DNA from: Candidatus Peregrinibacteria bacterium
Lineage (GTDB): Bacteria; Patescibacteriota; Gracilibacteria; Peribacterales; Peribacteraceae
DNA length: 64,000 bases
Assembly: GCA_030649955.1 (NCBI GenBank)
Contig: JAUSFD010000025.1
Coordinates: 1 to 64,000 of the forward strand
Direction of reading: 5' to 3'
This document shows positions 16,655 to 26,246 of this stretch, in pieces. A program made the translations under genes and the position numbers. Position 1 is the stretch's first letter. Every line of letters begins with the position of its first letter. The notes below the pieces were generated by a model. It made no database searches and was not told the DNA's origin. It was given only the letters and a program-made list of their open reading frames with translations.

Positions 16655-16791
16655 GGGGTGGGAGGGAAGGGATAGATTTAAGCGAGCATACGCCCAATCA
16701 GAGCTGTTTTGAGCGGGATTCCATTGACTGGAAAGGAAAGTTGTCACGTAGGCTTATATGGCCCGAAACCATGGAAAGAAGTGGGAATTTT

Positions 16792-16800
16792 TGGTAGAAT
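16792..16800 (+). promoter_or_regulatory. extended -10 promoter of the AAA/VWA operon
   Basis: TGGTAGAAT, identical to the box at 6842-6850, ends 23 nt before the ATG at 16824. It predicts a short leader for the two-gene operon. Confidence 0.55.
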
Positions 16801-16823
16801 AGATAGATTTACACCCACAACCT

Positions 16824-19800
16824 ATGGCCCTCTTCGGTAATTTATTCGGGAAAGGGAAAGCAGAGGATGACAAAGCTGCTGCGAAGAAGACGCCAGCAAA
16901 TAAGGGGGCATTGGAAAAGAGGCAGCAGGCAGAGACAGCGCCCCTGCAATTGGAGCTGAAGCAGGTCTTCACTACCAAGGAAGCTCTATACAATATCACA
17001 AAGCCACTGGGAGTCGACCACTTGAATGTAGAGGGACGGAATTACGTTATCGCTGCAATGAATGATCAACTATGCATCTTTGGTATGGATGGAAAATGCA
17101 TACGTGATTTGGACAAGGACGATAGGAGTTCAGGAGAAGCGGTTGTGGCCTGGCGTGCTATTTGTACCGCTCTAGGAAAACGAGGACTGCAGAGAGGAGA
17201 GAGTACTCCTCAGTTCATTGGTACTGACGATCTCCCCTTCTACATGCAGGAGGATGCAAAACAAGCCATAGGGACCTACAGGAACACATTTCTCGAGCAG
17301 TTGTCGAAAGACTACGTAAGACATGAGATGAAGAAGGCAACGCTCTCCGTGATTCTCAATGGCAAGTACATACTGCTCTGGGATCCTCAAGAACGTGCAT
17401 TCGTCGCATGGCAAACAGAACTCGATGGTCGCCCCCAACTCCCTCGGAATTGGATCCGCTACTCCACCGCAACAGCAACGGGCGTACCGGAAGACCTCAC
17501 CGAACACCTCAGAGGACTATTTGCCTCCGCAGAGAAGTACAAGGATTGTAAACGAGTGAACGATACGTACGTCGCTGTCATTGATAACAATAGAGGTATT
17601 GGATTTGTGCGGGATGACGATAGAGCGAACATTGTGTACCCGGATGCGCTCCCCGGAATCCGGGAGAACTTCGTCGTAGACCCGAACGACGATCAGACGG
17701 TGTTCTACTGCCAGCACGAAAAACCCACCGACATCTACGAACTCAACGTGAGCGGAGATCCGACGAAATGGGAAGCGCGTCTCATTCACCTCCCAGAAAC
17801 GAAGTCGTACTCGAAGATAGAAAAACTCAATATCCACCCGAGCGGGAAATTCTTCGATTGCTGGGCCCTCCAGACAATAATGGTCATGCGGAAAGATGAG
17901 TACTCAGGGGAGGAGAAGAGAGTGAGAGAGAACCACATGGGCATTGTCCACATCGACCGCCAGACGGGCGCAGAGTTACCGAGCCCGTTCATTGGCGTCT
18001 CATCGCACAGGTATAACGACGGGGGGGAGTTATGCGGCCTCCAGAATGGGAATGTGCCCGTGGTGTATCAGACAAACCTCGGAACAATCGCAAAGGAGCA
18101 GCAACGCCAGCAAGCAGCGAAGAAAGCGAGCACCATCGACATCGAAACACTCATGGATAGCGACACAAGTACAAAAGGACCGGGAAAGGAGGATGAGCCA
18201 CAGGAAGACACGACCGTCTACAACCGGCAACGCGCACAATGTGATGAAAAATTCCTTGGAGCGATACAGCAAGCGACAACTCCTGAACAATTGGAGCAGA
18301 AGGTCATTGGTCCACTTAATAGAGTTCGCACCGGTCTCCGCGATCGGAAACGGCTGAGTCCTGCTGCCGTACGCTACATCACAGAGACCGTCGATGCAGC
18401 ACTACAAAAGAAGAACCAGGAGCTTGCTAGTGCGACGGCAACAACGCTCATCGGGCAGATTCGTACACAGCTCGGCGAGAGGAATCTCCCGCTGAATCGA
18501 CTCGAAGCCATCCAAGCAGATGTGAAAGCAGCACAGAATCTTCCCAATCTTCCCGAGCCGTTGTCGCAGACAATCGGCGAACTCACGCAGCTATTCGAAG
18601 GACGCCTGGCCGAAGCGATGAATAGAGATGCAGTCGAAATAGAAAGGGAAGTCCGAGCAGAAATTGACCGTGAACGTCAGCGGGCGAGCACATTCCATAG
18701 CTTGCCTCAGGTCACGCAGTGGCTGCGCGAAACGATCCCCACGCTCCAGAGCAAGTACGTCGAGCAGCAGGGTCGGTGCCTTCCCGGTAGTCCCGTCTTC
18801 GGTGTGTACCAGCGTGCGCAGGAGACACTACGAGAGCTCGGAGCTGCGACGCGGAAGAAGTTTGAGCAGAACTACGACAAGCTCCGCGAGCAGGCGAGGA
18901 GTCAGCTCTCTGCGACGATTACCTCTGTTGGGCTCAACATCGATGAATGCTTCGCTACGCTGAGACTGGCAGCATTTCCCTCGCGAGAAGCAGCGGAGAA
19001 CGCCATCGACACAGGCGCTGACTACCGGCAACTCGAGCAGCAGATCCAGATCATTGAAGAGCAAGATCGAGAGGAAGCGAGAACACTCCGAGACAAGCTC
19101 CACGCCGGCCGGGCACGATTCATAGGAGAAGTGGAACGGAAGCTTGCCGCTGTGACAGACGATCAGGGGAAGAGAGTGTACAGATTTGGATCCATATCAT
19201 TCCCCATCTACGAAGCAGCCACGAAGAAAGTGGGTGCGAAGCAGACCGCAATCACTTTCATTCCCAGTGGAGGGGGAGGTGCCTCACCAGGCGAGACGCA
19301 GGGCAGCATTGTAGTGCGCGTGGAGACGGGCCGAGGGAAGAAAATCGACGTGATCCCGTGGGAGCAGAAGCTCGACGCAGAGAACTTCCAAACCGGAGTG
19401 ACCACCTACCGGGGAGTGGAGGACGGGAAGGGGGGGAAAGACAGACTGATCGCCCCATCGACGATGATGCAAGCGGAGTACTCGAAGATCCGCAAGCTCT
19501 ACCAGCGCTGGCAATCTGGGGAGCTCAAGCGCGAGTGGCAGAGCAGACGTGCAACGCTCATGCAGCTGTACCTCGGCAAACCGCGCTTCGATGCGCGCAT
19601 GCAGGCACGGGGCGAGCAAATCGAAGCTGTACCTGGCACGGGACGAGAACTGCCTGGCGGGAAGAACTTCACGGCAAGCCGTCAGCCACGCGGGAAAGCG
19701 GATAAGACCTGGCAGGGACAGTACAAGAAGCTCCTCGGAGAGTACGCGGACTTCTGCCAGCAGAATGCTATTCCCCTCCTGCGCGAGCTCGAGAGGATCG

Positions 19801-20894
19801 AACACGCTCCGGAGTCGGAGTACGCCAACGGCGTGGGCTTCGTCCCGAAGTGGAAGGATGAGTGGGTGGTCGCACCGGAAGATGAGGAAGTACTCGGCGA
19901 GATGGCGAGGCAGTTCAGCTTCCAGCTCGAGAAGCAGTGCGGACTCCTAGATCTCAAAGGGCCGCCGGGCACTGGCAAGGACGTCTACCTCCAGATCTTC
20001 GCCGAGCGCACGAAGCGACCGCTCTTTTCGCACGACTGCTCGAAGACGGACTCCGAGGGCGAACTCGTCGAGGACATCTTCTTTGAGGCGGAGGGCGGCG
20101 CGACCCGCACGGTGTTCGTCCCGTCGAAAATCCTCCAGGGCATCCAGACACCTGGGGCTATCATCTACATGAACGAGTTCAACCTGCTCCCGGAAGACAC
20201 GCAAAAGTTCCTCAATTCCCTCTTCGATTCCAAGCGGAGCCTCACCCTCAAGACGAAGTCCGGCCGCGTGATCAAGTCGCAGCCCGATGTGCTCTTCACG
20301 TGCTCACAGAACCCCAGCGAGGGGAAGCAATCACACCCCTCCGTGCTAAGCCGCATGGTGCACATCGAGGTGGATTACCCACCGCTCTACGGGAAGAAGA
20401 AGCCGGGCGATACGCGCAGTTCTCCTCCATTTTCCCCATCCGAGCCACTGAAGATTGCGCGCATGATGCGGGGATTCAAGGACTCTACTCTCGAGGAGAA
20501 TATGGAGAAAAACCCCTTCGTGAAGCACTGGGATTTCTACGCGAACGGCATCGGCGAGGATCCGAATCTTCCGCAGGCACAGCAGTTCGACATGCAAGTG
20601 ACCCTCTGTTTGGTCCAGCTGGGGAATTACCTACGCACGGAGTTCAAGAAGCACACGATCGAGGACGACGACAGCGCTGTCCCCGTGGCACTTCCCGTCA
20701 CTCTCCGCGAGATGCAGAGCTGCGGCACAGAACTGGGGAGTATCCCTGTGGAGGAGAAAACGAGAGCTGGAGCTGATCCAGAGAAGCTTGCAAAGTTGCT
20801 CATGCGCCGCTACTTCCTCATGCACTTCCAGCCCAAAGAACGTCAGCCGATCGAGGATGCCGTGCGGAGCTGGAGCATGCAGAAGCGCACGTGA
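16824..20894 (+). CDS. giant MoxR/dynein-like AAA+ ATPase
   Basis: A 1356-residue cytoplasmic protein. Residues about 50-410 are beta-rich and propeller-like (LWDPQERAFVAWQTELDG; IEKLNIHPSGKFFDCWAL). A charged linker precedes a long helical region at about 470-790 (DREEARTLRDKLHAGRARFI). A basic region follows at about 840-1000. The AAA+ module occupies about 1010-1250, with Walker A GPPGTGKD at 1046-1053, sensor-1 FTCSQNPSE and arginine-finger-like SVLSRM. The Walker B reads YMNEFN, with Asn1117 in place of the usual Asp before Glu1118. MoxR-like ATPases act with VWA proteins to remodel or mature clients, and such a partner starts 4 nt downstream. N-terminal assignments are tentative. Confidence 0.85.
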   Translation: MALFGNLFGKGKAEDDKAAAKKTPANKGALEKRQQAETAPLQLELKQVFTTKEALYNITKPLGVDHLNVEGRNYVIAAMNDQLCIFGMDGKCIRDLDKDDRSSGEAVVAWRAICTALGKRGLQRGESTPQFIGTDDLPFYMQEDAKQAIGTYRNTFLEQLSKDYVRHEMKKATLSVILNGKYILLWDPQERAFVAWQTELDGRPQLPRNWIRYSTATATGVPEDLTEHLRGLFASAEKYKDCKRVNDTYVAVIDNNRGIGFVRDDDRANIVYPDALPGIRENFVVDPNDDQTVFYCQHEKPTDIYELNVSGDPTKWEARLIHLPETKSYSKIEKLNIHPSGKFFDCWALQTIMVMRKDEYSGEEKRVRENHMGIVHIDRQTGAELPSPFIGVSSHRYNDGGELCGLQNGNVPVVYQTNLGTIAKEQQRQQAAKKASTIDIETLMDSDTSTKGPGKEDEPQEDTTVYNRQRAQCDEKFLGAIQQATTPEQLEQKVIGPLNRVRTGLRDRKRLSPAAVRYITETVDAALQKKNQELASATATTLIGQIRTQLGERNLPLNRLEAIQADVKAAQNLPNLPEPLSQTIGELTQLFEGRLAEAMNRDAVEIEREVRAEIDRERQRASTFHSLPQVTQWLRETIPTLQSKYVEQQGRCLPGSPVFGVYQRAQETLRELGAATRKKFEQNYDKLREQARSQLSATITSVGLNIDECFATLRLAAFPSREAAENAIDTGADYRQLEQQIQIIEEQDREEARTLRDKLHAGRARFIGEVERKLAAVTDDQGKRVYRFGSISFPIYEAATKKVGAKQTAITFIPSGGGGASPGETQGSIVVRVETGRGKKIDVIPWEQKLDAENFQTGVTTYRGVEDGKGGKDRLIAPSTMMQAEYSKIRKLYQRWQSGELKREWQSRRATLMQLYLGKPRFDARMQARGEQIEAVPGTGRELPGGKNFTASRQPRGKADKTWQGQYKKLLGEYADFCQQNAIPLLRELERIEHAPESEYANGVGFVPKWKDEWVVAPEDEEVLGEMARQFSFQLEKQCGLLDLKGPPGTGKDVYLQIFAERTKRPLFSHDCSKTDSEGELVEDIFFEAEGGATRTVFVPSKILQGIQTPGAIIYMNEFNLLPEDTQKFLNSLFDSKRSLTLKTKSGRVIKSQPDVLFTCSQNPSEGKQSHPSVLSRMVHIEVDYPPLYGKKKPGDTRSSPPFSPSEPLKIARMMRGFKDSTLEENMEKNPFVKHWDFYANGIGEDPNLPQAQQFDMQVTLCLVQLGNYLRTEFKKHTIEDDDSAVPVALPVTLREMQSCGTELGSIPVEEKTRAGADPEKLAKLLMRRYFLMHFQPKERQPIEDAVRSWSMQKRT

Positions 20895-20898
20895 ACCC

Positions 20899-23800
20899 AT
20901 GCCCAGAGAATCCCTCACCCCTGGCCCCAACAGAGCCGAGCATGCACGCGAGATGCTCCGCCTCGCGGAGCGTGCGGCTGCAGGAAACCTCAAGGTACTG
21001 CCCGGGAAGCAGTGGGCGTATGCATACCCGAAAAACGCGGAAGCGCGGAACGCGATCCTCCAAGGACTCGTGAACGGCACAGTGCAACCCGATGCGGTAG
21101 CGGACCAATTGAAGCCACAGGCACTCCTCTACGATCAGAACGACCTCTCGCACGGGCTTGAGTACATGCAGGGCCGTATCCGCGATGCAACGGCAACAGT
21201 GGAGCACTACGACTACGACCGCTTCGCGCGGTTCATCGCGAGTATGCAGGGGAAGCAGGTGGACCTGACGACGGTGCAATCGCTCTACGACGGCACCGCG
21301 CAGTGCAGGACGCGCCGGAAGGTCTTCGACTCCTACGGAGGAACAGGGCAAACCCAGTTGCGCGCAGCCTTCCAGCATGAGGCTCGTGCAATCGCGAAGG
21401 ATTTCCCGACGATGCGTGGAATGACACGCGTTCTCAGTGCGCTGAAGCTCCACTGGATGGAGAGCGCGGGCTTCGCGAAGGGCGGTGAGACGGCAGCGGT
21501 CCAGCAGGAACTCACACCACTTGAGCGTGAGCTCGTGGAAGCGCTCCGCGCGCAATACACGCAGTACGCCGAGACCGGAGAAGAGGCTGCTTATGAAGCA
21601 CTCGCTCACGTTGTTCGCGAGTCTCTGCCGTCCATAGACCATCTCAAGGAACAGAGGAGCCCGAGCATGGAGCGTCTCGCAGAGGAGCTCAGGGAATTCG
21701 AAGATCGCGCTGTTCCCCCACAGACACCTGGGGATCCTGCCATCTCTCCGGATGATCAAGATGAATACATCACTCCTCCGCAGGAGGGTGGATTGGAATC
21801 ACCAGAAGGCCAGGCTCCGGTGATGTTCGAGATTTCACCATCGGGAACGAGCACGAAGCCGCTCATCGGTGACTACTGCGCCGGGAGGAAGAGCTATTAC
21901 GATGCGTCGGCGAAGACATGGAGCAAGCGAAAGAACCTCCAGAACTACAGAACGACCATACAAGGTGTAGAGCGACAGCAGTACCGCGGCGTCATCGATA
22001 CAGGACTCAAGTCGCTCCCGCTCCCTAACGGGTACGCCTTCGATGCGAGCACTCTCCAGTGCTCCGATGGGGCGAAGGGTGTCCTCCAGCGCGACCAGAA
22101 CGGGTGCTTCTACATCCAAGCGGATACGCCCTGTGCGTTCACCTGCGAATTTCTGAAGGAGGACCCGCTCTTCGCAGGTCCACCGATCGATGACGATCGA
22201 GAACCGCTCACGACGCAGTCGCTCTCGCACGCAACGGAGCAGTTCCTCCAGAGTCTCCAGGGGGATGACCTGCAGCGAGCCCAGCAGATCCGGCAGTACA
22301 TTCACCGCCAGCACTTCTATCCTGGCGGCGGTGACTTGAACGCTGCCCAAGCTCTCCAGCTCAAGCTCCGCAGTGCGTCGGCTGACACGTACATCCAATC
22401 ACTCGATGCCTCGGAGTACCTAGAATGCTACTCCGCCAATACGCTCTTCGTGCACAGCGCTCGACGCTTGAGAATTCCCGCACGGCTCGTCGTGGGGCAC
22501 AAGATCGAGTCCGCGAAGGATGGGAAAGCGAGAATCACAACGAGTACGGGGCACGCGTGGTCGGAAGTGTGGGATGGTTCGGCGTGGCGCCGCATCGATG
22601 CAACTCCGCCACCGAAACCTGAGGACATGAAGAAAGACCAGAAGGGCGATGTGGGAGGGCAGGGCGGGACGGGAACCGGGCAGGGTCCCCCCACCGAGGA
22701 AGCGAATGACGGGGGACTCCCTATGCCAGAGCAGCCGCAGCAAGGTGATATCACCGAGCAGGTGCGCGACCGCACGCTGCGGAAGCTGGAATCTGTGCAT
22801 GGGGATCGAATGGGCGAAGCGGACGAACAGGATGTTGCTCAGGGAGAGGAGACGATGGACGAAGCGCAGCGAGAGGTGAAGCAATCAGGAGGCAAAGCGC
22901 AGGAACTCCGGGACAAGACGAAGCAGGCCAAATCATTCGAGGACCTCGAGAATGTGCAGAAGGAGATTGATCAAGAGCAGCTCGGCGATCGACTGCAGGA
23001 AGAGCTGGAGAAAGACATCGCGGAGAAACTCGATCAAAAGAAACGCGAGATAGAGAAGCAAGTGAATGATATGCATGACGGAGGATTCATCGATGATGAG
23101 CAGAAGAAGAAACTCAAGGAGGCATTGGAGAAACAGAAGGGAAAGGAACTCGACACGCTGAAGAAGAACCTGGCGGAAAATCCTCTCTACAAGGAATACA
23201 ACGAGCTGAAGAGAGAGGTCATGCCCCTCGTGAAAGAGTGGACCGAGAAGCTCGCGAGGGAGCTCCCGAAAGTGCGCGAGATGCAGCCGGACGAGACGAA
23301 GCTCGCGCGTAGCGGGAAGATCAACAAGAAGGAGATGCACAAACCCCTCAAGCTCATGACAGGGAAGGTGAAGCACCCAAAAGTGGAGCTCGAGACTACC
23401 GTCCCGCGGTTCATTGCGAACGTCGTGCTCGATGTGAGTCTCTCGATGAAGGACGATGGCAAATTGCGCAATGGGAGAAAGTACCTGATCTTCATCAACG
23501 AGCTATTCTCCGCAATCTCCGAACAATACGGGTACATGCGCTTCGGCAACTTCACGTTTGCGCAAACGATCAGTGTGATTAAGACGTGCGGTCAGGATTA
23601 CAACGCATCGACCAGGTACACCTACGACGATGACGGACGTGAGATACGAGGGACGGTGAAGCAGCGCGTCATGGCGTGCTCACAGCCACGCGGCGGGACG
23701 AATATGCTCCCGGCAATGCAGAAAGTCGCAGCCGACCTCAGGCAAGAGAAGAAAAAGTACCCGGATCACTTCACGGCGCTGTACTACATCGGCGACGGAG

Positions 23801-24075
23801 AGGACACCTGCAAAAATGCGCCGAACGTCCGCGCATTCATGCAAAATTCCTCGAAAGAGGGCTTCGGTGAGCACGCACAGTCTGCGATCCTGATGGGGGG
23901 CGGAGCGGCGAAACAGATCCTCTCGAGCATCTTCGGCGAGAAGAACACCACCGTGGTTCCCCCGAATGCGAAGGATCCACAGGGGAGCTTCCGCGCACTC
24001 GTGAACGCGAGCATGGCGCAGATGATCGGCAACATCCGGACCTTTAAAGCGAAGCACCGGAGGAAGTTCGAGTGA
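20899..24075 (+). CDS. transglutaminase-like plus VWA domain protein
   Basis: A 1058-residue protein coupled to the AAA+ gene by a 4-nt gap. Residues about 440-570 are a transglutaminase-like (papain-fold) domain with a complete triad: Cys510 (LECYSANTLF), His552 (GHAWSEVW) and Asp567 (RRIDATPP). A glycine-rich linker and a long charged coiled coil (about 640-800; EKDIAEKLDQKKREIEKQV) lead to a C-terminal VWA domain at about 838-1058. This has an intact metal site: DVSLSM (Asp845, Ser847, Ser849), Thr934 (GGTNM) and Asp966 (GDGED). No signal peptide, so probably cytoplasmic. The pairing with a MoxR-type ATPase suggests a client-processing machine in which the peptidase-like domain cleaves or crosslinks. 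The substrate is unknown. Confidence 0.87.
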   Translation: MPRESLTPGPNRAEHAREMLRLAERAAAGNLKVLPGKQWAYAYPKNAEARNAILQGLVNGTVQPDAVADQLKPQALLYDQNDLSHGLEYMQGRIRDATATVEHYDYDRFARFIASMQGKQVDLTTVQSLYDGTAQCRTRRKVFDSYGGTGQTQLRAAFQHEARAIAKDFPTMRGMTRVLSALKLHWMESAGFAKGGETAAVQQELTPLERELVEALRAQYTQYAETGEEAAYEALAHVVRESLPSIDHLKEQRSPSMERLAEELREFEDRAVPPQTPGDPAISPDDQDEYITPPQEGGLESPEGQAPVMFEISPSGTSTKPLIGDYCAGRKSYYDASAKTWSKRKNLQNYRTTIQGVERQQYRGVIDTGLKSLPLPNGYAFDASTLQCSDGAKGVLQRDQNGCFYIQADTPCAFTCEFLKEDPLFAGPPIDDDREPLTTQSLSHATEQFLQSLQGDDLQRAQQIRQYIHRQHFYPGGGDLNAAQALQLKLRSASADTYIQSLDASEYLECYSANTLFVHSARRLRIPARLVVGHKIESAKDGKARITTSTGHAWSEVWDGSAWRRIDATPPPKPEDMKKDQKGDVGGQGGTGTGQGPPTEEANDGGLPMPEQPQQGDITEQVRDRTLRKLESVHGDRMGEADEQDVAQGEETMDEAQREVKQSGGKAQELRDKTKQAKSFEDLENVQKEIDQEQLGDRLQEELEKDIAEKLDQKKREIEKQVNDMHDGGFIDDEQKKKLKEALEKQKGKELDTLKKNLAENPLYKEYNELKREVMPLVKEWTEKLARELPKVREMQPDETKLARSGKINKKEMHKPLKLMTGKVKHPKVELETTVPRFIANVVLDVSLSMKDDGKLRNGRKYLIFINELFSAISEQYGYMRFGNFTFAQTISVIKTCGQDYNASTRYTYDDDGREIRGTVKQRVMACSQPRGGTNMLPAMQKVAADLRQEKKKYPDHFTALYYIGDGEDTCKNAPNVRAFMQNSSKEGFGEHAQSAILMGGGAAKQILSSIFGEKNTTVVPPNAKDPQGSFRALVNASMAQMIGNIRTFKAKHRRKFE

Positions 24076-24254
24076 AATTCATGGAAGCGGTCAGTTGCTG
24101 CTATCCGGAGCTTCAGCCAACAGCTTTCGCTATGCATTCCTCAGGACCGCAATCCTTGCAACTGCGCTCAGCGCTTCGAGGCAATCTTCTTGAGTTCCTG
24201 CAAACACCCCCCCCCTCATTTTTTTCGTAAACGGAGGCAGGCTAGCTCTTTTCC

Positions 24255-24263
24255 TGCTAAAAT
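24255..24263 (+). promoter_or_regulatory. extended -10 promoter of the Pif1-like helicase
   Basis: TGCTAAAAT ends 13 nt before the ATG at 24277, giving a leader of only a few bases. Confidence 0.5.
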
Positions 24264-24276
24264 CTGTTCCATTCTC

Positions 24277-25968
24277 ATGGACAAAACTTCCCCGAATCAG
24301 GCCGTACTCACGAGTTGCCAAGCGAAAGGACTCGATGTGTTTGAGCGTCAGGGGAATGTCTTCCTCACCGGCGCGGCCGGCACCGGCAAGAGCTTCCTCC
24401 TCCAGCGCTATCTTGCAGGGAAGCCCACGGCAAGCTTTCCCATCGTTGCAAGCACCGGGGCTGCCGCTGTCCTTGTCGGAGGGAGAACGTTCCACAGCTT
24501 CTTTGGATTAGGAATTCTGGAAGGCGGGCCTGACGCCGCAGTTCTCCGCGCCCTGAGGAGCAGAAAACTCATCAGTAGGCTCAACCGAGCTTGCTGCGTG
24601 ATCATTGATGAAGTATCGATGCTCCCTGGCACGACACTGAAGGCAGCGGAGACGGTCGCCCGGCGGGCCCGGGGGAGCAGTGAACCATGGGGAGGACTGC
24701 GGATCATCGCTGTTGGGGACTTCGCGCAGCTCCCTCCCGTGACACCTGACAAGAAGGATAAAGATTGGGCTTTTTTGCATCCGGTCTGGCAAGAGAGTGA
24801 CTTTCAGCCAGCGCTCCTCTCGACCGTCATGCGCACGCAGGACATTGAGTTTTTGACGATTCTGAATTTCGTCCGGGAAGGAATCGTGAATGATCAAGTT
24901 CATGAATTTCTGAACCGCCGTATCACCACATCAACCGAACGTGAGGAAGGAACACGCTTGTATCCGCATCGCGCACAAGCAGAGGCCTACAATCTTCGAC
25001 GATTGGAAGCGATTGCCCGTCCGCTTCGTTCATTCCAGACACAGTACACAGGCAAAGAGCAATTCATCGAAGCGGCGAAGAAAGTAGTTCCTATTCCCGA
25101 AACACTGCTTTTAAAAGAAGGCGCCCTCATCATGATGCGCAAGAACGACATCACCGGTGGATTGCACTACGTGAACGGCAGCTTGGGGTACATTCAGGAT
25201 ATCATGGACGATTCTTTGGGGATCACACTCTTCTCCGGAGAGGAGATCGAGGTGGGCAGGGAAAAATTCTCCTACCTCGATGGAGATGGCAACGAGGTCA
25301 TCGCTGCTTGGAACTTTCCCGTCACACTCGCATGGGCGACGACGATTCACAAGGCTCAGGGCGCCTCGCTCGACCGTATGATCGTTGACCTGCATCAACT
25401 CTGGGAACCCGGGCAGGCGTACGTGGCTCTCAGCCGTGTCCGTTCGGGCTCGGGTCTGATGATAGAGCGCTGGAGTCCAGCTTCCATTCTGGCCGAACCG
25501 CTCGTCACGCAGTTCTACAACACCTTGGCTGACCAAGCACAGAAGTACGTTCCACGACCGCTCTATGTTCCACCGCGCGCGATGCAGGAAGTACCCAGCG
25601 TAAAACGAAAAGTTGGGCTCGTACGACAGCAGCGGGCACAAACAATCGCTCGGCTCATCAAAGAAAAAGTCAGCCTCGAGAACATCGCGGAGCAATGGGG
25701 CATCAAGCAGGAACGTGTCATTCTCTACATTGAGAAACTCCTCGCAAGTGGTGCGAAATTCGATATCCAGTACCTCACATCGAATATTCCTGATCGGCAG
25801 AAGATCAGCGATGCATTTGAGGAGTGTGGTCACGATTTTCTGAAGCCGGTCTTCGAGGCACTCGGCGGCAGAGTTCCGTACGAAACCCTGCGACTCGTTC
25901 GCTGTGCTCGATACACCGAGATCCTTGAAAAAGCGGACAATCCCCAAGCGGAAAAAAATGGAGGCTGA
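24277..25968 (+). CDS. Pif1-like / RecD2-like superfamily 1 DNA helicase
   Basis: A 563-residue 5'-to-3' helicase of the Pif1 group. Motifs in order: Walker A FLTGAAGTGKSFLL (about 30-43), Ia ASTGAAAVLVGGRTFHSFFGLG, DEVSML (Walker B), GDFAQLPPV (motif III), LSTVMRT (motif IV region), TIHKAQGASLDRMIVDL (motif V) and YVALSRVRS (motif VI). The C-terminal ~110 residues form a helix-turn-helix segment (QRAQTIARLIKEKVSLENIAEQWGI) like the helicase-associated HTH domain of bacterial Pif1/RecQ proteins. It probably unwinds G-quadruplexes or replication barriers. The upstream 200 nt hold no gene. Confidence 0.92.
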   Translation: MDKTSPNQAVLTSCQAKGLDVFERQGNVFLTGAAGTGKSFLLQRYLAGKPTASFPIVASTGAAAVLVGGRTFHSFFGLGILEGGPDAAVLRALRSRKLISRLNRACCVIIDEVSMLPGTTLKAAETVARRARGSSEPWGGLRIIAVGDFAQLPPVTPDKKDKDWAFLHPVWQESDFQPALLSTVMRTQDIEFLTILNFVREGIVNDQVHEFLNRRITTSTEREEGTRLYPHRAQAEAYNLRRLEAIARPLRSFQTQYTGKEQFIEAAKKVVPIPETLLLKEGALIMMRKNDITGGLHYVNGSLGYIQDIMDDSLGITLFSGEEIEVGREKFSYLDGDGNEVIAAWNFPVTLAWATTIHKAQGASLDRMIVDLHQLWEPGQAYVALSRVRSGSGLMIERWSPASILAEPLVTQFYNTLADQAQKYVPRPLYVPPRAMQEVPSVKRKVGLVRQQRAQTIARLIKEKVSLENIAEQWGIKQERVILYIEKLLASGAKFDIQYLTSNIPDRQKISDAFEECGHDFLKPVFEALGGRVPYETLRLVRCARYTEILEKADNPQAEKNGG

Positions 25969-26161
25969 AATTGAGAAGATGAACAGATTTACCGCAGATG
26001 TTCTTGGGATACACAATGAGATCAAGATTCCAGAGATGGATGTGCGAGGATACGCGAAGTACGTCCTGAAGAATGGGACGGCCGATGAAAAAAGAGAGCT
26101 TTTGGGATGTCTGAAGAGCAAGCTTATCCTGACCAATGGGCGGCTTGGATTGACGGAGTAG
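25958..26161 (+). CDS. small ORF resembling a serine-recombinase C-terminal tail
   Basis: A 67-residue frame whose ATG overlaps the helicase stop by 11 nt. Its second half, GYAKYVLKNGTADEKRELLG then SKLILTNGRLGL, resembles the extreme C-terminus of large serine recombinases of Candidate Phyla Radiation genomes (pattern KKRE.L..LGSNL.LKDK.L). If so, it is the last piece of a recombinase whose catalytic domain was lost, or a captured domain now translated with the helicase. No resolvase catalytic region is present. The resemblance is from memory and modest. Confidence 0.45.
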   Translation: MEAEIEKMNRFTADVLGIHNEIKIPEMDVRGYAKYVLKNGTADEKRELLGCLKSKLILTNGRLGLTE

Positions 26162-26206
26162 TTGGTAATGTCTATGGGCTCATCCATAGGAAGACCTAGC
26201 CTTTTC

Positions 26207-26215
26207 TGCTATACT
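26207..26215 (+). promoter_or_regulatory. extended -10 promoter, duplicated-domain protein
   Basis: TGCTATACT lies 31 nt before the ATG at 26247, so this gene has a short untranslated leader. Confidence 0.6.
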
Positions 26216-26246
26216 AAGACAATAGGCATATTTCACCGCCCCTCTC

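Noticed and set aside
24076-24276. Gene in the 200-nt gap after the VWA protein
   Set aside because: Only a minus-strand shadow frame crosses it; the C8 and T7 runs near 24208-24227 do not form a terminator hairpin. I see nothing but the helicase promoter.
25111-26187. Minus-strand frame of 358 codons opposite the Pif1 helicase
   Set aside because: All helicase motifs are on the plus strand; the opposite frame has no homology I can see.
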